DNA of 58,236 nt, from assembly GCA_003427395.1 (NCBI GenBank), contig BFEA01000590.1:686472-744707 (forward strand). Direction: 5' to 3'. This stretch comes from Chara braunii (taxonomy: Eukaryota; Streptophyta; Charophyceae; Charales; Characeae). Position 1 is the first letter of the stretch, and every line of letters starts with the position of its first letter. Shown here piece by piece: positions 20,832-31,165 of this stretch. The position numbers were made by a program, and so were the translations under genes. The notes beneath the pieces are model-generated. The model worked only from the letters and a program-made list of their open reading frames with translations. It had not been told where the DNA came from and did not search any database.

Positions 20832-21683
20832 CTAAACGGGACTCCTCTTCTGTTCGACTTCCGCCTGCTCTCCCGCCTGCTCCTCAACCAGCCTCTCCGA
20901 GGAGGGACTGCCCTCACCCAGATGCTCCTTGTTCGTGAGAGATCGCCTGGTCCTCGCAGAAACAGTGGCTGCGTCGATCGTTTCAGCGTTGCCAGTCCGT
21001 GGAAGCACTTTCCCTTCCAAATGCTCATCATTGGCCTCTGCTGATTTCAAGGTCAAGCGCACACTCGATCCTCCTCTTTGCTCTGTGTTTTGCGCACTTC
21101 AGGAGCAACCACTGCATCATTCACACTGCTGCTATTGGTCTTCCTACTCTTGCTCTGTCTTCGTTTGCTCTGAGCTGCTGTTGCTGCTGCCCCTGCTATC
21201 ACTGCAGCAGGATAGGGCCTATTCTGGAGGCCATAACCTTCAATGGCATTGGCTGGACCAGTGAGAACCAATTTACTGCTGCTTGAAAGTGCTTCACCCT
21301 GTGCTGCTGAAGACAAACACTCATCAATATGCAGCATACGCTTTTTATGGGAAGCACCATCACCATCACCATCACCATTACCATCATCGTCACGCACTGG
21401 GTCCATCTCATTCTCCCCATTTACCAGTAAGGTCGTCTTCAGTTCAGAAGATGCATCTGGTGCGCCTTGTCCTGTAGCCAGCACCACAACCGCCCCCAGG
21501 TCCTTCAAGGGGTTTACTGCCCATGCTCTTGAAACCGAACACCAGCTTCCCAAGCTCGATCAGTCCCAATTCCATGCCATGCTCCTTTTCAAGTGAGCAC
21601 TCATACGTCTTGCTAGCAACAGCGCATTGGGCAGAGCAGTAATTCAAGACTGCATGTGTGTCATACACCTTCTTTTCCCTCAA
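20832..21683 (-). pseudogene. Possible host-gene fragment, frame-disrupted
   Basis: Three consecutive minus frames look coding. 21683 to about 21510: NYCSAQCAVASKTYECSLEK, ELGLIELGKLVFGFKSMGSK. About 21500-21053: GAPDASSELKTTLLVNGENE, an acidic DGNGDGDGDG run, LVLTGPANAIEGYGLQN, and a basic SKRRQSKSRK stretch. 21062-20832: SAEANDEHLEGKVL and an acidic C-terminal part. The frame changes could be indels, or a very short GT...AG intron near 21535-21485. No domain recognised. It could instead be old transposon sequence. Confidence 0.35.
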
Positions 21684-21839
21684 CGAAATGCGATACCTGC
21701 CTCTTCTCCGCCCTGGAGACTCAGGAGGAGAAAAACGGGAGCTTTAATAAAATGTTAATTAAAGTTTGCTTGGGACCCAACTCGATTTCCTTCTGGGATT
21801 GGGGTTTTGGGTTTGTGTGTGTTTGCTTGCCAGACTTTG

Positions 21840-21841
<2 letters not shown>

Positions 21842-21878
<37 letters not shown>
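21842..21878. repeat. (TG)n microsatellite
   Basis: Perfect TG run. 21684-21841 and 21879-22033 show no gene; 21960-22030 contains short repeats of CAACACTTAGCA. Confidence 0.95.
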
Positions 21879-21880
<2 letters not shown>

Positions 21881-22033
21881 ATGTGATGTGCTATGTCATG
21901 ACAAAGTATTGTGCTGCAAACAGAATGCATAAAGAAATTACCAAAATACAAGAAGTTGTGTGCCGACCACACAACACTTAGCAAGCTGTGTGTTGGACAC
22001 GCAACACTTAGCATATGTCACCAACACTAACAC

Positions 22034-22162
22034 AACACTTCATATAGCATCCATAGAGTTGTGTGCTGGCCAAGCAGCACTTAGAATAAGTCACACACTG
22101 TGACATGTGACATGTGTGCTGTGTGACCAACACACAACTCTATAGATGCTATATGAAGTGTT
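22034..22162. repeat. 36-bp-arm palindrome
   Basis: The left arm (22034-22069, beginning AACACTTCATATAGCATC) is reverse-complemented at 22127-22162 with two mismatches. Loop of 57 nt. A third single-arm relative (CACAACTCTATGAATGCTAT) is near 23164. Confidence 0.93.
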
Positions 22163-22165
22163 GTT

Positions 22166-22264
22166 TGACACAGCATACAGCCCTGGCCACCACCTCCTGC
22201 CACAACTGTCATCAGGCCTTACCAGTCGGCGTTTTAGGAAGTGATGTGGCACATCGTCGGCGTC

Positions 22265-22315
<51 letters not shown>

Positions 22316-22583
22316 GCACTTATGTAGCTGGATAGACAAACTTGCGAGAGATCGAAAATGGAGCATAAAAAGGTTTAGGAGGGAGTGTATTTCTTTTGGG
22401 GGAATGTTTTTGATAGGCTGCTCAATGAGCAAAAAAAAGTGAAAACACACAAAGAGAGAACGATCCCTACAACACAGACCTGCAGACCGGACCCTCATTC
22501 AATCGTCCTAAGTGTTATGTGACACAGCACACAGCCCTGGCCAATACCCCCTACCACAACTGTCCTCATGCCTTACCAGTCGG
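22166..22583. repeat. 64-bp direct repeat pair with CA/GA microsatellite between
   Basis: 22166-22229 and 22520-22583 both run from TGACACAGCA(T/C)ACAGCCCTGG to CCTTACCAGTCGG with about 85-90% identity. Between them are (CA)n/(GA)n at 22265-22313 and otherwise unrecognised sequence. The left copy directly abuts the palindrome. Confidence 0.85.
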
Positions 22584-22839
22584 AGCCAAATATGCCCACT
22601 GCCCGCCCCATTTGCTGTGAGGCAGGCAACAGGACAATGTGTGGCTGGAATCGGGGTCGGCCAGTACCTTTCTCTATTGTATGCCTCCCAACCGCCCTAC
22701 TGGTGTCAGCCGAACATCTCTTGGGCTCTGAGGCACGGCTTCTCACCTCCAACAGGTATGTGCCAGTGGTTTAACTGAGGTACTAATACCTGCAATCCAG
22801 CGGCATATCCCAGAAGGTACACTGTAATTGTGAGATGGC

Positions 22840-23160
22840 GGGTGAGTGAGTGGGTGAATTTGCTATGGGTGAGCGAGTGGAGGTGGGTGATTGAGTGAGC
22901 GAGCTAGCGAGCGAGTGAGTGAGTGAGTCAGGGAGTGACTGGGCGAGTGAGTGGGCGAGTGAGTGAGACAACCTGATTTGCCATGCCCCGGTTTTAAAGA
23001 TTACTGGGCACTGTTGATAGTGTGGCCGTTGTTGTGCGCAAGAGCAGGAGGAGATAGACAGATAGATAGATAGAGATAGACAAATAGATAGATAGAGACA
23101 AAGATACAGACACTGGTGACGGGGGGGTGACATAGACAGACAGACAAAGATAGATAGGCA
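22840..23160. repeat. GTGA- and GATA-type simple repeats
   Basis: 22840-22970 is an imperfect GTGA/GCGA tetranucleotide run; 23053-23160 is imperfect GATA/GACA. Between and after them, AAAGATTAC(T/C)(G/A)GGCACT...GTTG(T/C)(T/C)GTGC occurs twice (near 22996 and 23207). Confidence 0.88.
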
Positions 23161-23577
23161 GACACAACTCTATGAATGCTATGTGAATTGCCCTAGTAAG
23201 CATAAAGATTACCAGGCACTTCTGACAATGTTGCCGTTGTCGTGCAGGTTGTGTCCGACACGATAAGCCCACAATATTGGGTGTTCTCTTATTACTGGAC
23301 ATGTGGGAACCACTGTAACAGACCCAATCTGCAGAAGATCCATGTGGGAACCCCGTCACGATCATGACCTTCTTCCTCCATGTTCTCTTCCTCCCCGTCA
23401 CGATCATGTTTTACATCGCCATAATTTGTCTTTTGTCTACTATATTCCCCTACTAAAAGGAACTCTTCTTCTTCTTCTTCTACTACTACTGCTACTGCTG
23501 CTGTTACGGCTGTTGCGTTAAACCACCATTCGAGGCAGACTCGGAGAATATGCAGCTGAAGTTGCAGAAGACAAAGG

Positions 23578-24675
23578 TTGCCTACAGATGGGTCTTGTGA
23601 GGACAAGAGGTGGAGCCGAAGGGGTTCGGGCAATACTGGCACCAGTGCAAGTTGTGCGAGAAGTTGTGGACGGCATCGTACTCGAGTGCTTCGCCATTTC
23701 ACACAAACGAGGGAGGTTTGCCCTGCACGTACAGGCAAAATTTTGCACATTCTGGCAAGCAAGGGGCAGCCCCAAGGTGGTCCAGGGGCTTCGGGGGAGG
23801 CTTCTGTGACCGCGCGGCCATCAAGGAGGCTGCATCAAGCTTCAATTAAGAGGTGGACAGAGAATAGCTCCCAACAACGTTTGGACATCGCTTGGGCGGA
23901 ACAACTGTTTGAGCACGGTGCGCCATTCAACTACGTGACAGGAGAGAAGACACAGAAGCTGCACGATTTGTACTTGGAGCTAGGGGAGAAGAGGCAGAGA
24001 GTGTGAATGACGAAGATGTTGACATTGCGGGCCATTGCCCTTGACATTGTCTATGAGCGCCAGAGGGAGCGGATGCGGCCATTTATGGAGGGATGGGACA
24101 TCACCAGCTGCACCTTGCTTACTAACGGTTGCACGGATTGCAAGTTCCGCCCAGTGATGAACTTCATTACTGCTTCAGAGTCCGGCGCGGTTCTGCCGAA
24201 GGTGGTGGACATATCGAAGAGGAAGAAGACAGCAACCACACTGGCTAAACTTTGGGAGCAGGTTATCCATGAGATCGCATTATGCACAGACAAAGCAGAG
24301 GTCAACAAGCCGGCAGCAAGACTCCTAAGGCGGCGAGTGGACCACAACATCTCACGGATACCATGGGTGCCTTGTGCAGCCCATTGCCTCAACCTACTCC
24401 TCAAAGGCATTTGTGAGGAACCTTGGGTTGATGATCTGCGGAAGACGGCGAAGACAGTAGTGAAGTGTATCAAGAACCACCACTTCACCATGCATATATA
24501 TCGTGAGTTCTCGGAGTTGGACTTTGAAAGGGTGCTTATCATGCCCACTGACATGCGCTTCGCCTCCATCTACATGATGTTGAACCGGTTGCTAGACACG
24601 AAGAGGGTGTTGCAGGATATGATGAAGGAAGGGTGGCAAAAGGTGAGATGGACCACAAAGAAGTTGCAAAGGGAG
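23578..24675 (+). pseudogene. hAT-type transposase (DUF659 region), truncated
   Basis: Frame 24007-24675 carries the DUF659 pattern: WDITSCTLLTNGCTDCKFRP then VMNFITASESGAVL, DISKRKKTATTLAKLWEQVI, CTDKAEVNKPAARLL, IPWVPCAAHCLNLLLKGI, and MPTDMRFASIYMMLNRLLD. Upstream, in two frames, are a BED-finger-like C-x-x-C...H stretch (CKLCEKLW near 23655) and SIKRWTENSSQQRLDIAWAE. A stop at 24004 (TGA) separates the halves. The frame ends RWTTKKLQRE exactly where the LTR starts; the C-terminal dimerisation part is missing. hAT transposases act by cut-and-paste. Terminal inverted repeats were not identified. Confidence 0.85.
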
Positions 24676-27217
24676 TGACTCGCTCTGATATTCTAGGCTT
24701 ACTGTGAGTTGACAACACCCTGCCTTCAGTATGAGTGAATTTTGTGCTTGATAATGCCTTGCTTAATAAGAGGGTATGGTCATGATCAGACAACTCACAA
24801 TCCAATCATTGAACATTGTTAGGCATGCAGTAAATAATGACAATCACAATCAGCGGTTGTTTGAATCTGCAGCGCCTCAAACATTATTACCCTCGTTGAA
24901 TTGAGTTAAACTTCAGTTTACGGCGACTTCTCCTTAATTCCACCAGCAACCTTCTTTGTTTGGATGATGGTGGTGAACACAAGTATCAACCTGATCACTA
25001 CCTGTAAAATATCGACTTGACTCAAGCTAATTACCAGCAGCGATTCAACAATAAGCATGTTGGTCTCCAACGCACTTTGCAGAAATGACGACAGTCACGT
25101 GGTCCTTAGTCGGAGTAGTGTCTTCGTGCAAATACATGAATGAGGTGGTGTTGCAGTCATGCTCATGCAGAGTGTAAACGCCCCCTTACGAGGAAAAATA
25201 GTTGAATGGAAGTTTTACATAACTTGTAGTCATCTCCACAGGGCATGTGAGTGTGTGTGTGGTAGTCTTGAAAAGTTATCTGAGTGTTAACCGTTACTAC
25301 TCTTACTCCTTCGTGAAACCATTGAGAAGGCAAAAGCAAGATTCCAAGTAACGTTTGTTTGAATTTTCTATCCTTGGTCGTCTCGTCAGCAAAACGACCA
25401 ACAAAAATTGCTTGTCGCTCCGGGACCTCCTCTAATGCTGGTAATTCCGTGAGCAGCGGTATGATGAGCGATTGTCCCTCGATTTTTACCCTTTGAGATA
25501 TCACCGAGGCTGAATTATCTAGCCCACCTCACTTTTGAGAGCATTCAGTCAAAACTGTCTCAAAATCAATCTATCCTTGGTGAACCCTAAGACGCATGTT
25601 TGCGGGTTTAACCGCCCTCTAAGCAAAAGTCCTTTAGCTGTAAGATGGAGGGCGAAGACAGAATGAGGGTAATCTGTTTTTTGCACTGGGACAAAACCGA
25701 AAGATGGGAAGAAAGCGTAATTGAGAGCCTTCATCGTCAAACAAGACTCATGATGGAGTGCGCTCTGACGCTAGTGAAAGATTAAACAATGATTGAGTAC
25801 ACCTACTACCTTCATGGATCAAACGAAAGACTGCATAACACTCTTTCATCTGTAAGGTCGGTGGAGAAAGCAAGGAAAGTCATTGCTGCTGAACAGTAAG
25901 AGGATCTAGTTGTCGTTTTCAAGAGAGACGTACAAGTGTAGTTAGAGGGAGATTAGAGAGGACGAACCAGAATCGGGGCAGGTCACAATCAGACTCGGTA
26001 CATTGTCAGGACATAGTCAGCAATTGAAACTATCACTTCACAGAGATGGCATAACAAAACTAAGAAAGTCAGGAGAACAGTAGCTATCATACGCATGAGT
26101 ACAGTTCAGTCATTCCTGGTCAGCGAGTCGGTGTTGACCAATCTCAATCAGATTGCACTCAAGGAGGCATTTCAATATCAGTATGCCAGTACATCTTGTT
26201 TGAGACAGGGAGATCTATCAATCTTCGCTGTCCATATCAGTTTTGCAGAGGGTGCCATCCATGACCTGTGACTTTCTGTTCAGAAAGGTAAAGAGACCCA
26301 CGAACACTTCGATTCCGTCTGGGTTGCGGCAGCTAGGTACCTAGAAGAGAAAGAGAGAGAGCTCGACGAAAGAGGTACTAAGCTGATCCGCAGCTTCGGA
26401 CCAAAGCTCTATTCAGACTATCCCAAGCCTCCGGTACCTTGCACTCTCACTGATGGCTCTTATTGGGGTGAACTGGTGGAGTTGACAAAGAGGTACATCT
26501 CACCAGTACGAATTGATTATCTGACTTTGACAGAGCTTTCAGAGTTCGAGCATCTCAGACGAGAGATTTTTTCTGAACCGTACCTTCCTACACTATGGGA
26601 GGAGTTTTATGCCACGGTAGATGGAAATGCTCAGAGCTAGCAGGGTTCAGGTGGCTCTACATTCAGAGGCCACAGACTCAGAAAGTACGGGAACATGGTT
26701 CGAGACACAAGAAACGCACAACAAAATGAGGGATTAAGTATGAGATTCTGAGGGATGAGTGAGGACTCTTGACCAGTGTTAGTCATGCTTTCTACATGTT
26801 TACTCTCTGAGACTAGTATGTGTTTTCATTCTTCCCTCATTTAACTTTGTCTTTGCTCGAATCAGTCAGTCTTGCTTTTCATATTGTTCTTGCTGATGAT
26901 TGTATTTCTCTGATGATTTTGTCATAGTTCTCAAAATTAGTGAATTGGCAGAACTGATGCATGCATGACATATCTGAATTTAAGTTTATTTATTGCACGC
27001 TTCTTTGCTGTTCTGAATCAAAATAAAAGATTCATGAGACCGGGGGCTGGCGAAGACCGCAATTGAAGGGTCTCGCTCGAAGCCGGACGCATATAACAGG
27101 AAGGGATTTGCTTTATTTAATTTATTTTATTTATTGCAAACAATCTACAAAATCCTACGTGACAACCTTTTGGTTTTCCGGTCGCCTGAAGCGGTTCGAC
27201 TGGAAAAAAGTCAGACA
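24676..27217 (+). mobile_element. 2.5-kb 5' LTR (plus), family L
   Basis: Begins TGACTCGCTC directly after the broken hAT frame, and ends CAGACA four bases before a tRNA-Asp primer-binding site. It is the same family as 11083-13392 in opposite orientation, forming an inverted pair 11 kb apart. It contains ORF remnants in both orientations. No second copy lies downstream in the window, so the 3' end of this element is not seen. Confidence 0.78.
26280..26640 (+). pseudogene. LTR-borne ORF, sense copy
   Basis: Plus frame SVQKGKETHEHFDSVWVAAA, RYLEEKERELDERGTKLIRS, KLYSDYPKPPVPCTLTDGSY, RYISPVRIDYLTLTELSEFE and EPYLPTLWEEFYATVDG, then a stop. Upstream (25740-26270) coding-like pieces continue with several stops (CALTLVKD, TMIEYTYYLHGSNERLHNTL). 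No known domain. Some resemblance to gag-like pieces at 5580-5790 hints at an origin inside the same element family. Confidence 0.5.
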
Positions 27218-27221
27218 AAAA

Positions 27222-27239
27222 TGGCGCCGTTGCCGGGGA
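27222..27239 (+). other. Primer-binding site, tRNA-Asp type
   Basis: TGGCGCCGTTGCCGGGGA is complementary over 18 nt to the 3' end of plant tRNA-Asp (GUC) including CCA. It sits 4 nt after the LTR end. It is the known primer type of Athila/Tat-like plant Ty3 elements. Confidence 0.9.
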
Positions 27240-27779
27240 CATGAAAAAGTTTCGTGTCCGGAACGAACCTAGGTCAGCAAACAGCTTTGAGTTTTGATTA
27301 GGCCTTGAGAACTGTTGACAATCTCTTCATTTTCCAGGCTGATTTCTCAATTTTTCTTGAGCCATTATTCACTTGAAAAAACCTAGTTACTAACTAAGTT
27401 TTGTCTTTCCTTGTGTGAGGTATTACAATGGAGTGGAGAAGGAGATTGATATTACTGTTGGAGAAAATCAGGCTTGATCTAAGGTATGCCTTATGAGCCT
27501 ATAATGCCCTTAAAACATTGAGAAAGTAAAGAAAGAGTCAAGAGCCAAGGGATTTCATAAAAAATATTAACTACTGATGCATTGAGAGAACTCTCGAAAG
27601 TAACTGCCAAAGGGATATTCCCCTATCAGTATGAGCATTGTTGGGTCTATCGTTCTGGCAGTTTGGCCATCAGCATAGTGCTGGCTCGCTTCTTGGAGGG
27701 AGATATCTATGATATCCGTCCTTATGTCAAGAAGGGAGACTGTGAGAACACACAGGCACATCACAAGTTGAACAACTAG
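27240..27779 (+). pseudogene. Leader and 'FPYQ' ORF fragment
   Basis: After the PBS is about 190 bp of leader, then ATG at 27428 (MEWRRRLILLLEKIRLDLRY, with stops following) and a frame at 27582-27779: LRELSKVTAKGIFPYQYEHC, YRSGSLAISIVLARF, GDIYDIRPYVKKGD. It aligns loosely with the FPYE domains at 6300-7330. It runs straight into the first minisatellite unit. Confidence 0.45.
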
Positions 27780-29215
27780 TGAAGAATCGGGCTATCACCA
27801 AGTGCAAGGAATGGACAAAGCATGAGTGTGACAAGGGAACTCATGCATTTCACAAGTTGAACAATTGGGGAAGAATCGAATTATCCTTAAGTGCAAGGAA
27901 TTGACAAAGCATGGGTGTGACTAGAGAAAACTCATGCATTTCACAAGTCGAACAACTAGGGAATAATCGTACTGTCACCAAGTGCAAGGAATGAACAAAG
28001 CATGGGTGTGACAAGAAACAGCTAGGGAAGAATCGGACTATCACCAAGTGCAAAGAATGGACAAAGCATTAGTGTGACAAAGGAAACTCACGCATTTCAC
28101 AAGTTGAATAGGTATGGAAGAATTTGACTATCGTCAAGTGCAAGGAATGGACAAAACATGAGTGTGACAAGGAAAAACTTATGCATTTCACCAGTTGAAC
28201 AGTTAAGGAAAAATCGGACTATCACCAAGTGCAAGGAAAGGACAGCGCATGGGTGTGACATGGGAAAACTCATGTATTTCACAAGTTGAACAACTAGGGA
28301 AAATTAGACTGTCACCAAGTGCAAGGGATGAACAAAGCATGAGTGTGACAAAGAAAAACTCATGCATTTCACAAGTAGAACATCTAGGGAAGAATCAGAC
28401 TCTCACCAAGTGTATGGAATGAACAAAGCATGAGTATGACAAGAGAAAACTCATGCATTTCACAAGTTGAACAACTAGGGAAAAATCGGACTATCACTAA
28501 GTGCAAGGAATAGATAAAACGTGGGTGTGACAAGGAAAACTCATGCATTTCACAAGTTGAACAGCTAGGGAAGAATCAGACTATCACCAAGTGCAAGAAA
28601 TTGACAAAGAATGGGTGTGACAAGGGAAAACACATGCTCCACACAAGTTGAACAGTTAGGGAAGAATCGGACTATCGCCAAGTGCAAGGAATGGACAAAG
28701 CATGAGTGTGACAAGGGAAAACACATGCTCCACACAAGTTGAACAGCTAGGGAAGAATCGGACTATCACCAAGTGCAAGGAGTGGACAAAGCATAAGCGC
28801 GACAAGAGAAAACACATTAACAAAGCATGAGTGTGACAAGGAAAAACACATGCTCCACACAAGTTGAACAGTTAGGGAAGAATCGATTGTCACCATGCTC
28901 CACACAAGTTGAACAGTTAGGGAAGAATCGATTGTCACCATGTGAAAGGAATGAATAAAGCATGAGTGTGACAAGAGAAAACACATGCTCCACACAAGTT
29001 GAACAGCTAGGGAAGAATCAGACTATCACCAAGTGCAAGGAGTGGACAAAGCATGAGTGCGACAAGAGAAAACACATGCTCCACACAAGTTGAACAGCTA
29101 GGGAAGAATCACACTATCACCAAGTGCAAGGAGTGGACAAAGCATGAGTGCGACAAGAGAAAACAAATGCTCCACACAAGTTGAGCAACTAAGAAAGAAT
29201 CAAACTATCACCAAG
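27757..29215 (+). repeat. 90-bp minisatellite array, about 17 units
   Basis: Unit landmarks CACAAGTTGAAC recur near 27763, 27853, 27943, 28099, 28191, 28280, 28371, 28461, 28551, 28641, 28732, 28857, 28897, 28997, 29087 and 29177, with one truncated unit near 28018. Units up to about 28560 have ATGCATTTCACAAG; units from about 28630 have ATGCTCCACACAAG. A 40-bp local duplication occurs at 28850-28940. It reads in the same sense relative to the LTR as the array at 7510-7850. Confidence 0.95.
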
Positions 29216-29543
29216 TACAAGGAATTGACGAAACAAGAGTGAGAGATGCTCCAAAACACTAAAATGAGGACAAACCGAAGTTGCGATTTACTACCAAGTA
29301 AAGAAATGGAAAGAAAATGAAGGGAGAGTGATACATGAAATCACAAAATGGAAAGTGACGATTTTTATGGGAGTCAAGGAATGGACAAACACAAGAGTGA
29401 AAAATCATCCAAAACACTAGAAAGAGCACAACCAAAAGTTACGATTTACTACTAAGTGAAGAAATAAAGAGAAAATGAAGGGAGGGTGAGTGAAACTTAC
29501 TCTTATGCATGAAATCACCGAATGGAAAGTGGAGATTTACATG
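29216..29543 (+). repeat. 160-bp satellite, left part (2 units)
   Basis: Units contain CAAAACACTA(G)A, GATTTACTAC(T/C)AAGT, GAAATGGA..GAAAATGAAGGGAG and AAAATGGAAAGTG..GATTT. The last unit stops at GATTTACATG where the LTR of the nested element begins. The array resumes at 39564. Confidence 0.9.
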
Positions 29544-30954
29544 TGTTGCGATCCTGGCCAATTTTGAAGTCCACAATCATCAGAAAGTACAATGTTCTCC
29601 AATTGCGAAAAGAAATGAATGAACTTGAGCCCAATGCCGGTCAATTGCAAAAGAAATGAAAGAACTTGAGAGGAGAGAGAGGGAAAGAAGAAGAAGAAAA
29701 AGTAAGAAAGAAGAAAGAGATGATGTGCTCCAGCATAGACCAAAGACAAAGTTGTTCTTCTTCGCTCAATAACCTCCTCCTCTTTATCTACTCCTCTCTT
29801 ATTCAAACAATAAATAAACAATAATAATGTTGAACAGCCGAACCAGAATCAATGTCCAAATCCCACTTCTACTGCAGGCATAAGATGAGGTCCACCATAG
29901 CCATGGCAGCCCTTCTTCTTCCTCCACGTACAGGTCGAGGCTACGGCGGACAACTGAGGCTTCAGCCTCCGGTACCAAAGACAACCCCCAAGCAGCTACA
30001 CCGCTGCCCACTTCGAGGTCATCACCCAGCAGCTATGTCGCTGCCCACTCAACCGCCATGCCTGACTCTGTCCGAGCTTCCTTGATGCGGCACTACCCCC
30101 ACTGGGGCCTTCCTGATGCAGCGCCTAGCAAGGAGATGGAGATGGTGTCTACCATAGCCAGTAAGTACCTCGCCACTCTCCTCCTTGGTCCCCTTCTCCC
30201 TCCTCCTCCTACCGGTAGAGCTCCACCATAGCCAAGGTGGGAGCTCCCGACTTCTTCCTCCCAGCAGCGCTGTAGTGCCCAGCGCTTCACCACCTAGTGC
30301 TCCAGCAGCGTGACGCCCAAATCGCACACTGAAGAATGAGGCAGAACTCTTGCCAACGCCTCTAGATATAGCGGCCTGCTTGCCACTTGGGCGGTGACTT
30401 CCAGGCCGCTCGGCCTCTACAAGCAACCGGTACCTCCTCTGTTTCGGAGGGAAACATCATTGCAGACCCTGATATTACCCGTACAGGCTCTAGACTCAGA
30501 CTGGTTGGACTGGTACCGGCCTAGACCTACCCTACCGCTACTGGACTCTAAAAATGCCAACTTTGACTTTTTCTGCTCGGCCTCCAGTACCCCTCACGTC
30601 AACTACAGTGGGGTGCAGTATCGGCCTACCGGCCTACTTGAGTGTTTTTCCGCTNCCCCAAGGGCCTCAGGGCCGCTAGCTTCGCCACTTGAGTGTTTTC
30701 CCTGCCACAACCCTCAATGCCACGGCCACAGGTAAGTACCGGCCCTACGGGCCTACCAAACAAGCAAGTACCCTTGCGGGTCCCACACACACTCATACCA
30801 ACAAGCACTCAGACAGGCATGCAGGTCACAAGCACGCACACACACAGACAGACTTAGAAAACACAGCAGAATGCGGGAATCTCATCAAGGCATCCATTCC
30901 ATCGGCAGAACTTCAGAAATCAGCAGTGTTCTCAGTCTGTGTTATGACGGGTCA
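29544..30954 (-). mobile_element. 3' LTR of the nested Ty3 element
   Basis: 1411 bp. On the minus strand it starts TGACCCGTCATAACACAGAC and ends GGATCGCAACA (TG...CA). It is near-identical over its length to 37959-39563. The element side carries a G-rich polypurine stretch. Confidence 0.92.
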
Positions 30955-30956
30955 TT

Positions 30957-30980
30957 AAACTACACCCCCCTCAAGAACGA
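30957..30980 (-). other. Polypurine tract
   Basis: On the minus strand TTGAGGGGGGTGTAGTTTAA directly precedes the LTR start. The G run is the probable plus-strand primer. Between here and 31165 is a 3' non-coding stretch. Confidence 0.7.
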
Positions 30981-31165
30981 GGTCCCTTCGAGCGAGTAAC
31001 TCAATCAGAGTCCTTGCATAGTGCATCATAGGCGTAGATAACAAAAAGAGATGGGGCGTGTTCCGTAGGAGTCAGGGTAGCAGTAAACTTTGTTTCAGCA
31101 CTTATCAATCGTTCATAGGCATTAACGACACGCGGTGCACTCTGCAGTAAGTCTTTCCTAGCAAT

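Noticed and set aside
11083-27217. One giant foldback element bounded by inverted 2.5-kb repeats
   Set aside because: One copy is bordered by a polypurine tract and the other by a PBS, and a hAT gene and unrelated repeats lie between; two LTRs in opposite orientation explain it better.
27850-29000. Frames with repeated peptides on the minus strand of the minisatellite
   Set aside because: A period of about 90 bp (30 codons) keeps frames open; they are a consequence of the repeat, and unit length varies enough to break frame.
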